64,000 bases of DNA from Larix kaempferi (taxonomy: Eukaryota > Streptophyta > Pinopsida > Pinales > Pinaceae): positions 762,001 to 826,000 of the forward strand of contig BSBM01001440.1 of the NCBI GenBank assembly GCA_027924585.1, given 5' to 3'. A model generated the notes under the pieces. The model made no database searches. It was not told where the DNA came from and saw only the letters and a list, made by a program, of their open reading frames with translations. The first letter of the stretch is position 1. Each line of letters opens with the position of its first letter. Made by a program: the position numbers and the translations under genes. Shown piece after piece: positions 12,679 to 24,920 of the stretch.

Positions 12679-12901
12679 TGTAGATACACAGGTATAATTC
12701 AGTTGTAGATAGGTAGAACCTTCTCTTAAGAACTTAGGGATAGATTTGAATTACCTCCTTTTTGAAACTTAGAAGTAGGATGCTAGTGGGTGAGCAGTAA
12801 GATGAGAGGTAAGAACCTGCGCATCTGTTATAACAGGCATCCCCAAAACCCATCAATAGTAGTTATGCAGTTAGAGCTTATTTCACTTATAATTTGTTTT
12901 C

Positions 12902-13640
12902 ATGAATAGGTCTAGAGATTCACAAGGTAGATTTATTAAAACTAGTTCTCTTACTAAAATCCCCACTAAAATTCCTACTAACCTAGATGAGCAGCATGCC
13001 ATGCCAACTACTAACTCAACAGAAAGGTATCGAAAGACACTTAAAGGGGATAGTCCTACTTGGAAAGCAAAGGAAATCCTTTCTAGAAATCAATTAAGGG
13101 AAAACATAGGGACATTAGAATAGTCTGTTCATAAAGAAATTCTACTAGAAGAACCTCAAGTTCAGTTGAGACTGAACTAAGACAAGAGGAAAATCACAAG
13201 GATAAAACTTCAGGACCTCTCAACTCTCCATTAGTCCAAAAACCCAAAGATACTACTTTTTCAATAGTAGGTGGTCCAAACTTAGTAGATTTTGTTGATC
13301 TTGCACCAGTAGATGCTCTTTTTGAGAATTCAGTTAACATAGTTATCTCACAGATTGAGACAACAATAGTAGGACCTTAAAATCTGGATTCCCACTTAGT
13401 TGGTAATTCTCCTCCTAAAAAGAAGAATACTCTTCCTGAAACAGAACATTGGGACATCCAATATTCACCAAGAAAGGAACCACCTAGATATTCTCTCTTT
13501 AGCAATCGAATCTTCATGGGGGATGAAAATGAAGATCGTGTTCAACAAGATGAAGAAGATGGAGAAGTTAGGACTGAAGGTACCTTCGGGTTCCCTATCT
13601 TAGACACTGCACAAGATGTTACTAAGAAAAACATCCCTCC
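12902..13640 (+). pseudogene. Truncated Tat-like gag
   Basis: A frame starting MNRSRDSQGRFI at 12902 lies 250 bp after the primer-binding region, where gag is expected. It is broken by TAG at 13121-13123 and by further stops. A second frame at 13516-13650 runs GDENED to DTAQDVTKKNIPPSSLPT. The latter phrase is how Tat-type Gag proteins enter their conserved capsid-like part, but here the homology stops, so most of gag and all of pol are missing. The frame then passes into unrelated sequence. The family call rests on position and on the IPPSSLPT motif. Confidence 0.55.
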
Positions 13641-14888
13641 CTCCTCACTACCAACCTGTTGTTGCTGCAACATTCCCCCCACCAAAATTTTTGTAAGATT
13701 GGGGTCCCTCCTTTACCTTTTAAGAGAAAGTTTGCCTATATTTCTAAAGACATAAGAGCCTTTTCTTACTTAGTTTTTCTAGAGAAAGGTCTTTTGCTTG
13801 CTTCCTTTGAGCTTATTTTCACTGATTTTTTGCCTAAGTAAAACTCATGACTTTAAGCCACAATGGAAAAAGAACTCGTCCAACTCTTCCGAAATGGAGG
13901 GAAAATTTGACTAAGTTAAAACTATCAGCGGAAGAACTCATCAAATCATTCCGCAGTGGCGGAAGAACTCAAATAACTATGCTGCAACGGCGGAAGATTT
14001 AAGCTAACTCTACCAAAACACCGGGAAAAAAGGGTAAAGCAAGCAACAGCTGAAGAACTCACCAAGTTTCTCCGCAACGGTGGGAGAACTCACACAAATC
14101 CTTTGCAAGGGAAAAAAGGATGAATAAGTCAGACTTGTGCGGAAGAACTCAAGCAACTTTTCCGAAATGGAGGATAAACCCAACTAAGTCTTTCGATTCG
14201 CGATGTCAATCTTTGACGGAATAACTCAGCCAAGCTTCCTGCAACGACGGATAGACTCAGCTAATTCATCTGAGTCACGGCTCAACGCCTTTCTTGTGGA
14301 AAAATGCATGGATTCATTCTTTGGAAGAAATCAGCTAACTTTGCCGCAATGGCATCCCAAACTCGTGAATTCTCGCCAAAACGTTCGAAGACGTTAGCCA
14401 AGTCTTTCCGTTTTCGACAGTCGCACTTAATTAAGGTCTAAACCCAATTTTTTTTTCATTGTTTTCTTTGATTTGAGGCCTATTTTTAGATCCCGTTCGA
14501 GACTAAGTGCTCCTACTCCATGTTCACCATCCTTGCAGCAACGTTACCATCTTCCACCAAGCAAAGTTTAAGAGGTTGGTACTGTTTGAACCTTTTTTCC
14601 TATTTTGCAATGGGTAGTTCTTTGCCTTTTGAGGTGAGCACCGTAGTCATGGTTCTATTTGTTTAACCAAATCCATTTAGACGTCACAATATTATTCACT
14701 CTTATTATAGCTGACGCCGACCCACGCCCCCATCCCGCTAAACATAACCGAGCCTAGTTTCACTTTCATAAGGACATAGAAGTTCAGAGTTACTTGGGTC
14801 ATAATCACCTATCACACAGTTGTTAAAAAGAGTCCATGGCATGTCTTCATCCCATTATGGAAGTTACTAGCATTTTTGAGTTAAGGGC
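13641..14888 (+). other. Non-coding stretch with GGAAGAACTCA minisatellite
   Basis: No gene is supported. 13859-14400 contains irregularly spaced copies of a GGCGGAAGAACTCA-like unit alternating with CTTTCCGCAACGG-like words. 14400-14888 has no recognised feature. Confidence 0.6.
13859..14400 (+). repeat. Degenerate minisatellite, roughly 30-50-bp units
   Basis: The word GGAAGAACTCA (or close variants) recurs near 13873, 13931, 13961, 14052 and 14142. It is paired with TCCGNAAYGG-type words that are partly its reverse complement (CGGAAG/CTTCCG). The spacing is irregular. Confidence 0.6.
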
Positions 14889-16908
14889 TGTAATATCCCT
14901 TTTTAATAATTTTATAAAAATGCCCAATTTTTCACTTTTTCCCCAAGTTTGACCTTTGACTAGTTTTGATGCCTAGGTCCCAATTTTGCCCCAAATGGTC
15001 CCAAATATTCAAGGAAGGTGTATGACTGATATTAGAACATAAATATGTGTTTTAGGGGTGACTTTAGACCTTCAAAATGCTTCTTCAAATCCTGTTTCAA
15101 TTCTAGCCAATGTAGGTGACTTTACTAGTGATTTCCCTTTGACTAGTATTGGTCTCTAGGTCTTTCATTGGCTCCAAATGCTACCAAATATTCTGAGAAG
15201 GGGTATCAATGATATTAAGACTTTAATATGATGTTTAATGATCATTTATGAACCTCCAAATACTTATGCAAACTTTTTTAATGTTCTAGTCAATGTATGG
15301 TATTTTAACTAGCAACTTATGCATCAAATCCCCCCCAGGTAAACACTGAAATGGCCTCCCAAATGTTTCCAAAATCCCTCAAATTTCTGAACAGAGATAG
15401 GGGATGTATTAAGGATTTTATTAAGGTCTCATGTGCGTAATTAATCAATTATTAGACCTCTTCCAACCCTCCCCCAAACAGCAGCAAAAATCATAAATTC
15501 AACCCTTGGGGAAATGGCACCAAATCCTCTCCAAATGTAAATAAATTGAGTGAAATGGATTCAAATGCTGAACGGCTAAACATGAAACTTGTAATATGCA
15601 TCAATGTAAGTCCATACATCAGAAATATATCTGAAAAACATTCTTCCGTTCGAAATCATCATCAATACATTGGTTCACAACAAGGTAGTGGGGAAATGGC
15701 ACTGTTCTTTCATTAAAAATGAGATTTATACATTTCTACGTTGAATTTCGACCTGAAACTTTCTGGAGATGAATAACAGAGTATTTAATTCATATTATAA
15801 AATAAATGGGGCATGATAAGCTCCCCCAGAGAGTAAAATAGCTCACCAAAAATGCCCTCCCTAAAGGATCAAGAATATGCCATCAAAACTGGAAATGGTT
15901 GAGAGAATGTGATGCAATAGAAGAAACCATGAGATTCTTTATAGATTACACCTGAAAATAAGGACTCCACTAAATCTCCAAATGAAATGTCTGAATGGCC
16001 TTTCCAATTACCAACTTGGATGGGAATCTTTCACCCTCGAAATTGGCTAAGGCAAGAAACTAGTCATCCACTAGCTCTCCCTCTACACAAATGCAATTGC
16101 AAATTCTACAAATGATCAAAATCTGGTTTCATTCTTTTCTATTGACATTTATAAACTTCTAATGTCCTACATGGGTTTAATTCCTTCCAAGAGACTCATG
16201 CCAACTCATGTTGGGGAGAGATTCCAAAGAACGCCACTTGTACAACAATCCCTAGTCTCCCACTTCCATCAAATCACATGTGGAAGCATCTTAGCTACCC
16301 TAACACCCTTGAGTGCCCTCTTGGAGTCTATTTTTATCCTTGAAATGTCATATATGTCATATGTCAGCCTTCAAGATTGTTTTGTGTCATAGGTGTCATA
16401 CCATCTTCATCAGTGTTGTCATAGAGCTAGGGAATCTAGCCCAAGTGTCTCACTAGCTCCAAATTGCCTCTTCCTCTTCCATGGGATTTAATATTCCTCT
16501 ATATTTCAACCTCATTGACTCATGACAAGTATTATTGACCTTATAAATCATCCCAAGAACATTAGGCTTCCCATAGATTTGAAATTTCAAGAAGAGGATG
16601 CCATGCGGCACCTACATTCTAGCTTGTGTGGGTCCCACTTCCTCCGTGTGTCTTCATGATCAAATGCCACTTTGATTTTCACTTGTATATATTTATTTAT
16701 TTCCTTTAGTAAATATTTATGCCATCCTAATGTTCCAACATTATTTATTATTCCCATTATTCACAATCCCAAAGCTTCCACCCCAAACCTAGGAAACTAG
16801 TAATTTCCCTCCTTGGCAATTATTTGACCTTTAGCATCAATTTGAAAAACTCTAATGAATATGGCCAATGTGATTAGGCCATTGTGACCCAATGCCAAAT
16901 TTGGGACA
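14889..16908 (-). repeat. 3' LTR of the LARD-like element
   Basis: 2020 bp, highly similar along its length to 18425-20387. It has about 58 bp (around 15852-15910) that the other copy lacks, plus scattered substitutions. The end of the element's long frame lies inside it (to 16797). Confidence 0.9.
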
Positions 16909-18278
16909 TGACAAATCCTCCCTTCCCAATATTGCTTGTCCTCAAGCAATTTGAAACATGGGTGTTGAAGAACCTGCTTTCTGTATAATGCTTTGAAGTT
17001 GCCATTGAATTGCCCAACCTTGAGTCTTTGAGTTTCCATGAATATTTTAGAGAGTAACCACCATGCTTGCTGCTGCACTACTCTGATAAAAATCACTTTA
17101 TTAAGTGGGAAATCCATCTTCCATACTACTTGTTTCTCCAAAAAAAATGAAACCAATGAAACAAAAATTATTCCAGGGTCCCATTGCTTGTATTGCACCC
17201 CAACAATTACAAGTGCTCCCATACGATCAGATAAGAGGATTCCTGGATCCCATTTTCTTGTATGCATTCTTCCAGACATCATGAGTACAAAATATATATC
17301 ATCAAAGTACATAACAACATAATGAAAATGTACATCAAGAAGATGATTCATCAAAGAATCATGAATGTGCTTATACCTCCAAGTAAGTAGACCACCATTT
17401 TCTAGGTGCATACAATATTCAAGTGACCTATCAAATCTGCTCCAATGACATAGGTGAGGATCCCATGTCCAATAATGCTGCTCCAAAAGAATGTGATATG
17501 CATCAAAATATTCAGCCATGCATTCTTTCATCCAAGAAGTGAATGAAGAATCTCCACTAAAATTTGAACCAAATAATGAGCAGAAAAAACAAGGGGACTT
17601 CAAAGGACTCAAAGAAGTCTCACCCATACATCCATGAGGATATGTATCATCATAAGGTAAAACAATATTCTGCTGCAATTGTAAATAATGAGGTGCTCTA
17701 TTCATGTCATCATCAAAAGGAGAGGTACGAGTTTCATACCCCTCATGTGGCACCATTAGAAAAAAACATTTCACCCAATTTTCATCCCCATTTGATGTGG
17801 CTGAAAAAGAAGTAGGGGGTGAGGAATTATGAAGCAACCTTAAATCCTTACAACTCTTACCCATTGAAATATTTAATTCATCTTCTCTGTAATTGGCTGG
17901 TCCAACTATTGTGAGATCATGTACCTCCTCCAAGGCTTTGAAACTCTTTCCATGAGGCAACTCATAATCCCTCTGAACAAGGACAAGTGCTTGTCCTTCT
18001 TCTTGTTTGAGTGTAGCATCTTAAAGCACCTGCATATCAACATGTACCTCATGTTCCACCATTACATGAGGTTCCTCCTTGGCAATTATTTCATCCATTT
18101 CCTTCTTTTCCTTGAAAACAAAACCATTGCTCATTCTTTTTTCCAAGTTGCTTTCAAGTTGACTAACCAACAATTCGTACCCTGGCATTAGTTGCCTCCA
18201 ATTCTCTTCAAAGGATGGTTTCAGTAATTTTCTAAACTCCTCATTCTCCTCTAAGGTTCCTTTTTTATCCCTTGTCAT
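16797..18278 (-). CDS. Long frame of unknown function in the LARD-like element
   Basis: On the minus strand one reading frame runs from the first ATG near 18278 (protein start MTRDKKGTLEEN) to 16797, with a single in-frame TAA at 18021-18023. Apart from that stop it is open for almost 500 codons, and the part after the stop has 387 or more open codons, long for AT-rich non-coding DNA. The N-terminal ~85 residues are charged and probably helical (EENEEFRKLLKPSFEENWRQ). The rest is rich in Trp, His, Met and Cys (HYWTWDPHLCHWSRF, CFFCSLFG) and resembles no Gag, protease or RT that I know. The last ~37 codons lie in the 3' LTR. It has no separate promoter; transcription would come from the 5' LTR. 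It could be a much-altered gag or a captured gene. I do not recognise it. Confidence 0.55.
16914..16930 (-). other. Polypurine tract of the LARD-like element
   Basis: On the minus strand GGGAAGGGAGGATTTG lies 5 bp before the LTR start TGTCCC. This is the expected plus-strand primer site. Confidence 0.75.
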
Positions 18279-18411
18279 AGTTTTCTCAAAATGCACTTTT
18301 TTTTTCCTAGTTCCTCCTCTTCAACAATAGTGCTTCTCGTTCCAATGTATAAGATTGGTCCCTAAATTTTTTTCATCATAAATATCAGACCACATCAAGT
18401 GCCAAGATCAT

Positions 18412-18423
18412 GCTCTAATACCA
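18412..18423 (-). other. Primer-binding site (initiator Met tRNA type)
   Basis: On the minus strand TGGTATTAGAGC begins one base after the 5' LTR end. It differs by one base from TGGTATCAGAGC, the common plant LTR-element site complementary to initiator Met tRNA. This fixes the orientation of the element. Confidence 0.85.
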
Positions 18424-18424
18424 T

Positions 18425-20387
18425 TGTAATATCCCTTTTTAATAATTTTATAAAAATGCCCAATTTTCCACTTTTTCCCCAATTTCGACCTTTGACTAGT
18501 TTTGATGCCTGGGTCCCAATTTTGCCCCAAATGGTCCCAAATATTCAAGGAAGGTGTATGAGTGATATTAGAACATAAATATGCATATCATGGGTTCCTT
18601 TGGACCTTTAAAATACTTCTGCAAATCCTCTTTCAATTCTAACCAATGTACGTGACTTTACTAGTGATTTCCCTTTGACGAGTATTGGTCTCTAGGTCTC
18701 CCATTGGCTCCAAATGCTACCAAATAATTTGAGAAGGGGAATCAATGATACTAAGACTTTAATATGATTTTTAATGATAATTTATGAACCTCCAAATACT
18801 TCTGCAAACGTTTTTGATGTTCTAGTCAATGTATGGTATTTTAACTAGCAATTTATGCATCAAATCCCCCTTGGGTAAACACTGAAATGGCCTCCCAAAT
18901 GTTTCCAAACTCCCTTGAATTTCTAAAAATAGATAGGGGATGTATTAAGTATTTTAGTAAGGTATAATGTGCATAATTAATCAATTATTAGACCTGTTCC
19001 AACCCTCCCCCAAACAGCAGCAAAAATCATAAATTCGACCCTTGGGGAAATGGCACCAAATCCTCTCCAAATCCAAATAAACTAAGTGAAATGGATTCGA
19101 ATGCTTAAGGGCTGAACAAGAAACTTGTAATACTAATCAATGGAATTCCATACATCATAAATATATTAGAGAAACATTCTTCCATTCGAAATCATCATCA
19201 ATACATTGGTTCACAACAAGGTAGTGGGGAAATGGCACTGTTCTTTCATTAAAAATGAGATTTATACATTTATACTTGGAATTTCGACCTGAAACTTTCT
19301 AGATATGAAGAATAGAGTATTTAATTCATATTATAAAATAAATGGGGCATGAAAAGCTCCCCCAAAGAGTACAATAGCTCACCAAAAATGCCCTCCCTCA
19401 AGAAACCATGAGCTTCCCTGTAGCTTACACCTGAAAATAAGGAGTCCATTAAAGCTCCAAATGAAAGGTCTGAATGGAATTTCCAATTACCAACTTGGAT
19501 GGGAATCTTTCACCCTCAAAATTGGCTAAGGCAAGAAACTAGTCATCCACTAGCTCTCCCTCTACACAAATGCAATTGCAAATTCTACAAATGATCAAAA
19601 GCTGGTTTCATTCTTTTTTATTGACATTTATAAACTTCTAATGTCCTCCATGGGTCGAATTCCTTCCAAGAGACTCATCCCAACTCAAGTTGGGAAGAGA
19701 TTCCAAAGAACGCCACTTGTACAAAAATTCCTAGTCTCCCACTTCCACCAAATCACATGTGGACGAATCTTAGCTACCCTAAAACCCTTGAGAACCCTCT
19801 TCGAGTATATTTTTATTCCTAACATGTCATATATGTCATATGTCAACTTTCACATCTATTTTGTGTCATAGCTGTCATAGCATCTTCATCATTGTTGTCA
19901 TAGAGCTAGGGAATCTATCTCAAGTGTCTCACTAGCTCCAAATTGCCTCTTCCTCTTCCATGGGAGTTACTATTCCTCTATATTTTGACCTCATTGACTC
20001 ATGACAAGTATTATTGACCTTATAAATCATCCCAAGAACATTAGGCTTCCCATAGATTAAAAATTACAAGAAGAGGATACCATGTGGCACCTACATTCTA
20101 GCTTGTGTGGGTCCCACTTCCTCCATGTGTCTTCATGATCAAATGCCACTTTGATTTTCACTTGTATATATTTATTTATCTCCTTTATTAAATATTTATG
20201 CCATACTAATGTTCCAACATTATTTATTATTCCCATTATTCACAATCCCAAAGCTTCCACCCCAAACCTAGGAAACTAGTGATTTCCCTCCTTGGCAATT
20301 ATTTGACCTTTAGCATCAATTTGACAAACTCTAATGAATATGGCCAATGTGATTAGGCCATTCTGACCCAATGCCAAATTTGGGACA
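18425..20387 (-). repeat. 5' LTR of the LARD-like element
   Basis: 1963 bp, the partner of 14889-16908. The TGTCCCAAATTTGG start (minus strand) and GGGATATTACA end are shared by both copies. Confidence 0.9.
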
Positions 20388-20620
20388 TGAAAAGGATGGT
20401 ATCATCTCTCCACTTCATTGGTGACGTTCCATGTTAATTTTCCACTTGACATCTTTGTTTCGGAACATTTTGCTATTATAAGGATTCATTACTGATGTAT
20501 TTCGTAAAACATGTTTGAACACGATGTCATACTCAGATGATATTCCAATGGTCATTTTTATATGTTGAAAATATTATCTTACACACCTCTGCATGGGTAT
20601 TGGATAGGTTTTAAGTCATC

Positions 20621-23600
20621 ATGGCTAAAGGTGCAAAAATGAAAGCTAAAATGATCGAGTCAGAATTAGCTAATGCTAACACAAGTATGGAAACTTCATT
20701 CGAGGACACCAAATGCAGTACAGGTGTTCCTCCAAAAGTTAAATGGGGAGACATATATCATTTCATAAGAGACGAGGACGTTCCCGAAGCACTTCTCGAG
20801 GAAGAATATATATACTAGAACATTAGACCCTCTTGCATATCCAAAGAAGCCACACGTCCAGAGCTTTTCCCATGCTCAGAAGTAATTGGATGGATCCTGC
20901 AGCATGCGAATGCTGAGACAAGAGTTCTTTCGGGAAGTAAGGGGGAAGATTTTGTGTCATTCCAACCGTCCCATATTTTGACAATTTACAAGCTACCTCG
21001 GGCTCAGCAATGTATTGATGATGAATGGCTAGGACAAATCAAGATGAATAATCTAGAGATGGCCAGAAAGCTGCTAATCACAGGAAAACAAATCAGAAAG
21101 AAGGATAGTGGGAGTACGAGGATCAGAATCTTAGGACACCTTTCAGATTGATCGCTCTCATGCTTAGCAGAATCTTTTGTAGGTCCTATGGGACTGTCTT
21201 TATGCTCCAATGGGTCCCCATCATCCATTATGTGGCATTCAAAGGAACAATTTTTAATTGGGATGATATTCTTTCAGACAACCTATCATCAACTATAATT
21301 ACTGCACAAGAAGGATTTGTGGCAAAAAGGGAAGAATTTTACATGTCACCCTACTTGATAGATTGTATTGTGGCGAACTGTCCTTTTCTAAAGCTGCGAT
21401 GCATATGGAACCAGGCCGATACCTCGATATTCATTGCTTACAAGATCTTCTAGGTGCAAAATTACAAAAGGCACTACAAACTCATTTGTGAACAGTTTAT
21501 CATACCTTTATACAAATTAATGTTCAATGAGGAACCCAACTGCTTATCTGAAAACGCCATGGAAGTCCTGGAAAACCATGGTGATTTCTATTTTTCATTG
21601 GAGGGCACCTATCTAAGAATGTACGAAGGCTCAAAACCCCCTTTTATCCTACCCAGGTATGCTATTAACTACGTAGTCCACAAGGAGGCAGTAAGACAGG
21701 TTTTCATTGACGGGGTTGGTAGTACTTTATACAAAGCAAAGAAGGCCTCTTTCCCGCCTTTACCTTTTTATGTCGAGGCTTACAACTTTTCAAGGATTGC
21801 AACAACAGAAGAATTTATCACAGAATTGAGAGACTTTCACTTTGGTGAAAGGATTTTTCATAGGAATGATAGATGAGGCAAGGTTGCTGAACATTGTAAG
21901 GAGATTCACGCCCCCTTTGAATATGATCACTATTATGATGAAGATGAAGAAGTATATAGAGGGGTTAGCAATATGACTGAGCTATGGATTTAGCAGCTCG
22001 GTAAGGGTGGAGCCAGTTCTAGCTCTACTATTATCAAGGAAGCAAAACAACCACAAGGAAAAGAAACCTTAGGAGCTACTGAAGTTCTCTCTAGAGAGGA
22101 GCGAAAGATCAAGGAGAAAGTTTTGAAAATCGAAAAGCAAGTTGAGGAAAAATCCAACAAAGCAGAAGAGGAAAAATTGCGAGAGGATGAAGCTCGAAGA
22201 GTCCAAGCAGCAGAAGAAGAAGCTCAAATAAAATAGGAAGAAGAACGGATCAGATTAGAAGGAATTTCCAAGCTAGAAGAAGATGAGAGACAATGGAAAG
22301 CAAAAGAAGAGGAAGCTCAAAGAAAGGCTGAAGAAGAGGAGGCACAAAGGAAAGCAAAGGAAGAAAACAAATTGAAGGAGGATGTTGAACCAAAGAGCCC
22401 AAACATCCAAGACATGGATGCAGATATCCCCATAAGATACCTCCCGCTTCTCCCTTTTACACCATCAAAGAGTAGTACGGTGTCCCAATGGCATAGGTTT
22501 GCTTATAACAAGAAGAGGAAATCCATTGTCAAAGAAACAATGACTAGAATGAAGAGACCTTTTCAACTAGACATTTTCACCAAACATGAAACCACAGTCA
22601 TGCACGGTACTCAGCATGCACACAAACTTGTGGAATCTATTTCTATGGCCTCTTTTCTAGCGACTGCAGACAACGTCAACATACTAGTGGACAAGTTAGA
22701 GTTATAAAAAAGAAGAGCTCGCCAGTTGCAAGAAACTATGGTCAAAGAACAGAATTATTCAAATTTGATGGTTAAGAAATGTGACACCCTTGTGTCAGAG
22801 AAGGGAGAACTGAACAGAATTCTACAGCATCTGGAAGATGAAAAGAGAGCTTTGGTGATAAGAATAAGGACCCCGGAAGCAGAGAAGAATAACCTTGAAG
22901 GAAATAACCTCAAAGGAAATAACCTCTAACTAGAATTCGAAAAGTTTGATGCTATTCAGCAGATAGAGGACATGAAAGAGAATATGGAGAAGTTAGAAGA
23001 TAGCAGAGAATTGCTGGAACAACAGTTAGAACTCGCAACTAGCAAGATTGGTGACCTAAGTTCTTTTCATGAATAGGCTTGTGAGATACTAAGGAAGATC
23101 CACGAGATTTAGGAGTTCATAACGGAAGAAGTCTGCAAATTGAAGGCAGTAGTGGTTAGAATTAAGGAGATAAATGCTGAAGCCACTAAGCATAGGATAA
23201 AATACGCACACATTATTGAGGACATCAAAACACATCTGGAGTGGAGAGAAGGAAAGTCAGGATTCCCAGTAAACCTCCCTCTTAAATCGGTCTCCGATTT
23301 CAGAGCACACATATGCCTCTTGGTTTTTTGAAAGGATTGCAGAGTAAAGCTGAACGTTGTGGCCATGGTTTCTCTTGAACAGTGTGAAAATGTATACCTT
23401 AAGATCTGAACCGCCCAGGAAAGTTGTCAAATGATTATACCTTAGAGTGTAGAAGACTTTCTGGATAAGACTCAACGTTTGTCTGAGTTGAGAGATGGGT
23501 TGGATGGAGAAATGGAGTATGTGAAAAGGATGGATGTATTGATCGCGGAAGATCTTCGTCATTGGATTGGTCAAGCCACTGTTCATACACATCTACTTGA

Positions 23601-23898
23601 AGAAAGCCTCCAATTGAAAAAACAGAAGTAGTTTACCTGAAAGAGGAACTTACCAAGCATGAGGTTTCTCTACAGTTAATGTTGCCCCTTGCTACGAACT
23701 AGGTCATAAGGGAAACGGGTCTCTGGGTAAATTATATAGCAAAAATTGACAGGGCTTTGGCAGCAGAAGCACAACAAGCATCAGTGGAAGGAGTAAGGAC
23801 ATCAACTTCAATGGAATTTCTAGCAGCACCAGTGGCACAAGTTCAAACAGGAGTACCGGCTGCAGAAGAAACACCCGCGATAGCAGAGGCTCCAGCAT
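20621..23898 (+). pseudogene. Degenerate ~1,080-codon frame with coiled coil, unknown family
   Basis: Segments at 20621-20818, 20840-21120, 21148-21453, 21454-21876, 21890-22707, 22726-22929 and 22930-23890 read as one long protein broken by about ten stops and small frameshifts. The first ~420 residues look globular (IRDEDVPEALLEEEY, FEKREEF-like and PFLKLRCIWNQAD words). The middle is a strongly charged Glu/Lys/Ala coiled coil (EEAQRKAEEEEAQRKAKEE, near 22080-22380). After a short globular part (RYLPLLPFTPSKS) a second heptad-rich stretch runs from 22710 to 23330. The C-terminus is low-complexity Ala-rich (AEETPAIAEAPA). I do not recognise the family. It ends 85 bp before an LTR and has a polypurine-like run in that gap, so it may be an accessory ORF lying between pol and the 3' LTR of a Tat-like element. 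Confidence 0.6.
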
Positions 23899-23982
23899 AG
23901 GAATAATTAATCTTTGGTAATATTTGCTGATTAAAGTCAGCACACTTTTACTTTAGCCTTATATATTTTAAGGATGGGAAAA

Positions 23983-24885
23983 TGACATCTGGGACTTCTT
24001 TCTCGTCCCTTTTTGTAATATTTTGAGGTTTTATTCTTTTTTGTAAAATGAGCACTAGGAGACAAATTACAAGAATCAAAGAGATTGGGGGACACTTGGA
24101 AGCTCTTACAGCATTTTGTAAATCTATAAATAGATGATCAAAGAATAGTAACGGGACTTTTGACAGGGTAAAGGGACTTTCTCCTCGTGTATACGAACTA
24201 ATTCTGCTACATGAATTTGGAAATCGTTTTGGCCTATAGAAGCTTGTGCAACGTTTTGTTGGGAATTGTTATGAATGATGGATGAACTATTTCTGCATTT
24301 TTCATATAGATTCGGTGAGATCTTTCCTAGATTTCATGAACTAATTCTATGCCAAGAATGATTTTCTTTCTTTTGCAAAATTTCTGTGCTATATGAGTAA
24401 TAGAATGTTTTAATTAAGTCAGAGTTATCTTTTATATCATCCATCTTCCGCTGGAAATGCATTTTTATGATTCAATGGCTATCTGGTTGTTCATTACTCC
24501 ACAGTTTTGTAAATGGTGAATGGGAGGAAATCTGTGGAAGATTTTTGCAATCTCTTAAATCTTTAATTGTCTCTTTTAGTTATTTCTCTTACTTTCAGTT
24601 CGCTCCTTGCAAGGATAGGTTAAGTTAGTTTAAATAAGTTTAGATTAAATTCGTTTTGTTGTATGCATTTAGTTTAGAAGCACTTGCATATCATCTTTAA
24701 AAATAAAATATATAAACGGTGGATCGAGCCGTAACCGGTAAACTTTAAACAAATCTTTAAATCTTACACAATAGCTGGAACCGTTAACCGGATGGATTCC
24801 CTACACCAAACAGTGAGCGATCTAATTGGGCTTGCTTACCGGGGAGAATCCCTTACTGATTGATGCTACGATTTTCGAGGCATCA
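23983..24885 (+). repeat. LTR (about 0.9 kb) before the Tat-like gag
   Basis: The left end follows a purine run (AAGGATGGGAAAA) and starts TGACATC. The right end is GGCATCA, three to five bases before a primer-binding-like TTTTGGCGCTAGAAGG. A TATAAATAG box is present at 24125. It therefore looks like a 3' LTR for what lies upstream and a 5' LTR for what lies downstream. Both borders were set by eye, without a second copy to compare. Confidence 0.55.
24125..24133 (+). promoter_or_regulatory. TATA box of the 0.9-kb LTR
   Basis: TATAAATAG in the context TTTGTAAATC TATAAATAGATG, closely similar to the box at 10659. This implies that the downstream gag-pol transcript starts about 30 bp further right. 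Confidence 0.55.
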
Positions 24886-24888
24886 ATA

Positions 24889-24906
24889 GTTTTTGGCGCT
24901 AGAAGG
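24889..24906 (+). other. Primer-binding site region of the Tat-like element
   Basis: TTTTTGGCGCTAGAAGGA follows the putative LTR end. The TTTTGGCGC core resembles the site of plant Tat/Athila-type elements. Gag begins 15 bp later. Confidence 0.6.
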
Positions 24907-24920
24907 AGATCCACCAGTGC

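Larger units (their letters stand above)
14889..20387 (-). mobile_element. 5.5-kb pol-less LTR element (LARD-like) with one long frame
   Basis: Two copies of a ~2-kb direct repeat flank a 1.5-kb interior. Read on the minus strand, the 5' LTR (18425-20387) is followed by a TGGTATTAGAGC primer-binding site matching initiator Met tRNA. The interior ends in a purine-rich tract just before the 3' LTR (14889-16908). LTR ends are TGTCCC..ATTACA. No protease, RT, RNase H or integrase is present. Instead one frame of about 500 codons fills the interior. I could not find a matching 5-bp target duplication (AGGGC on the left, TGAAA on the right), so the flanks may have changed. Elements with LTRs but no pol are known as LARDs and rely on enzymes from other elements. 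Confidence 0.85.

Noticed and set aside
14884-20392. Target-site duplication of the LARD-like element
   Set aside because: AGGGC on the left and TGAAA on the right do not match, and shifting the borders by a few bases does not help.
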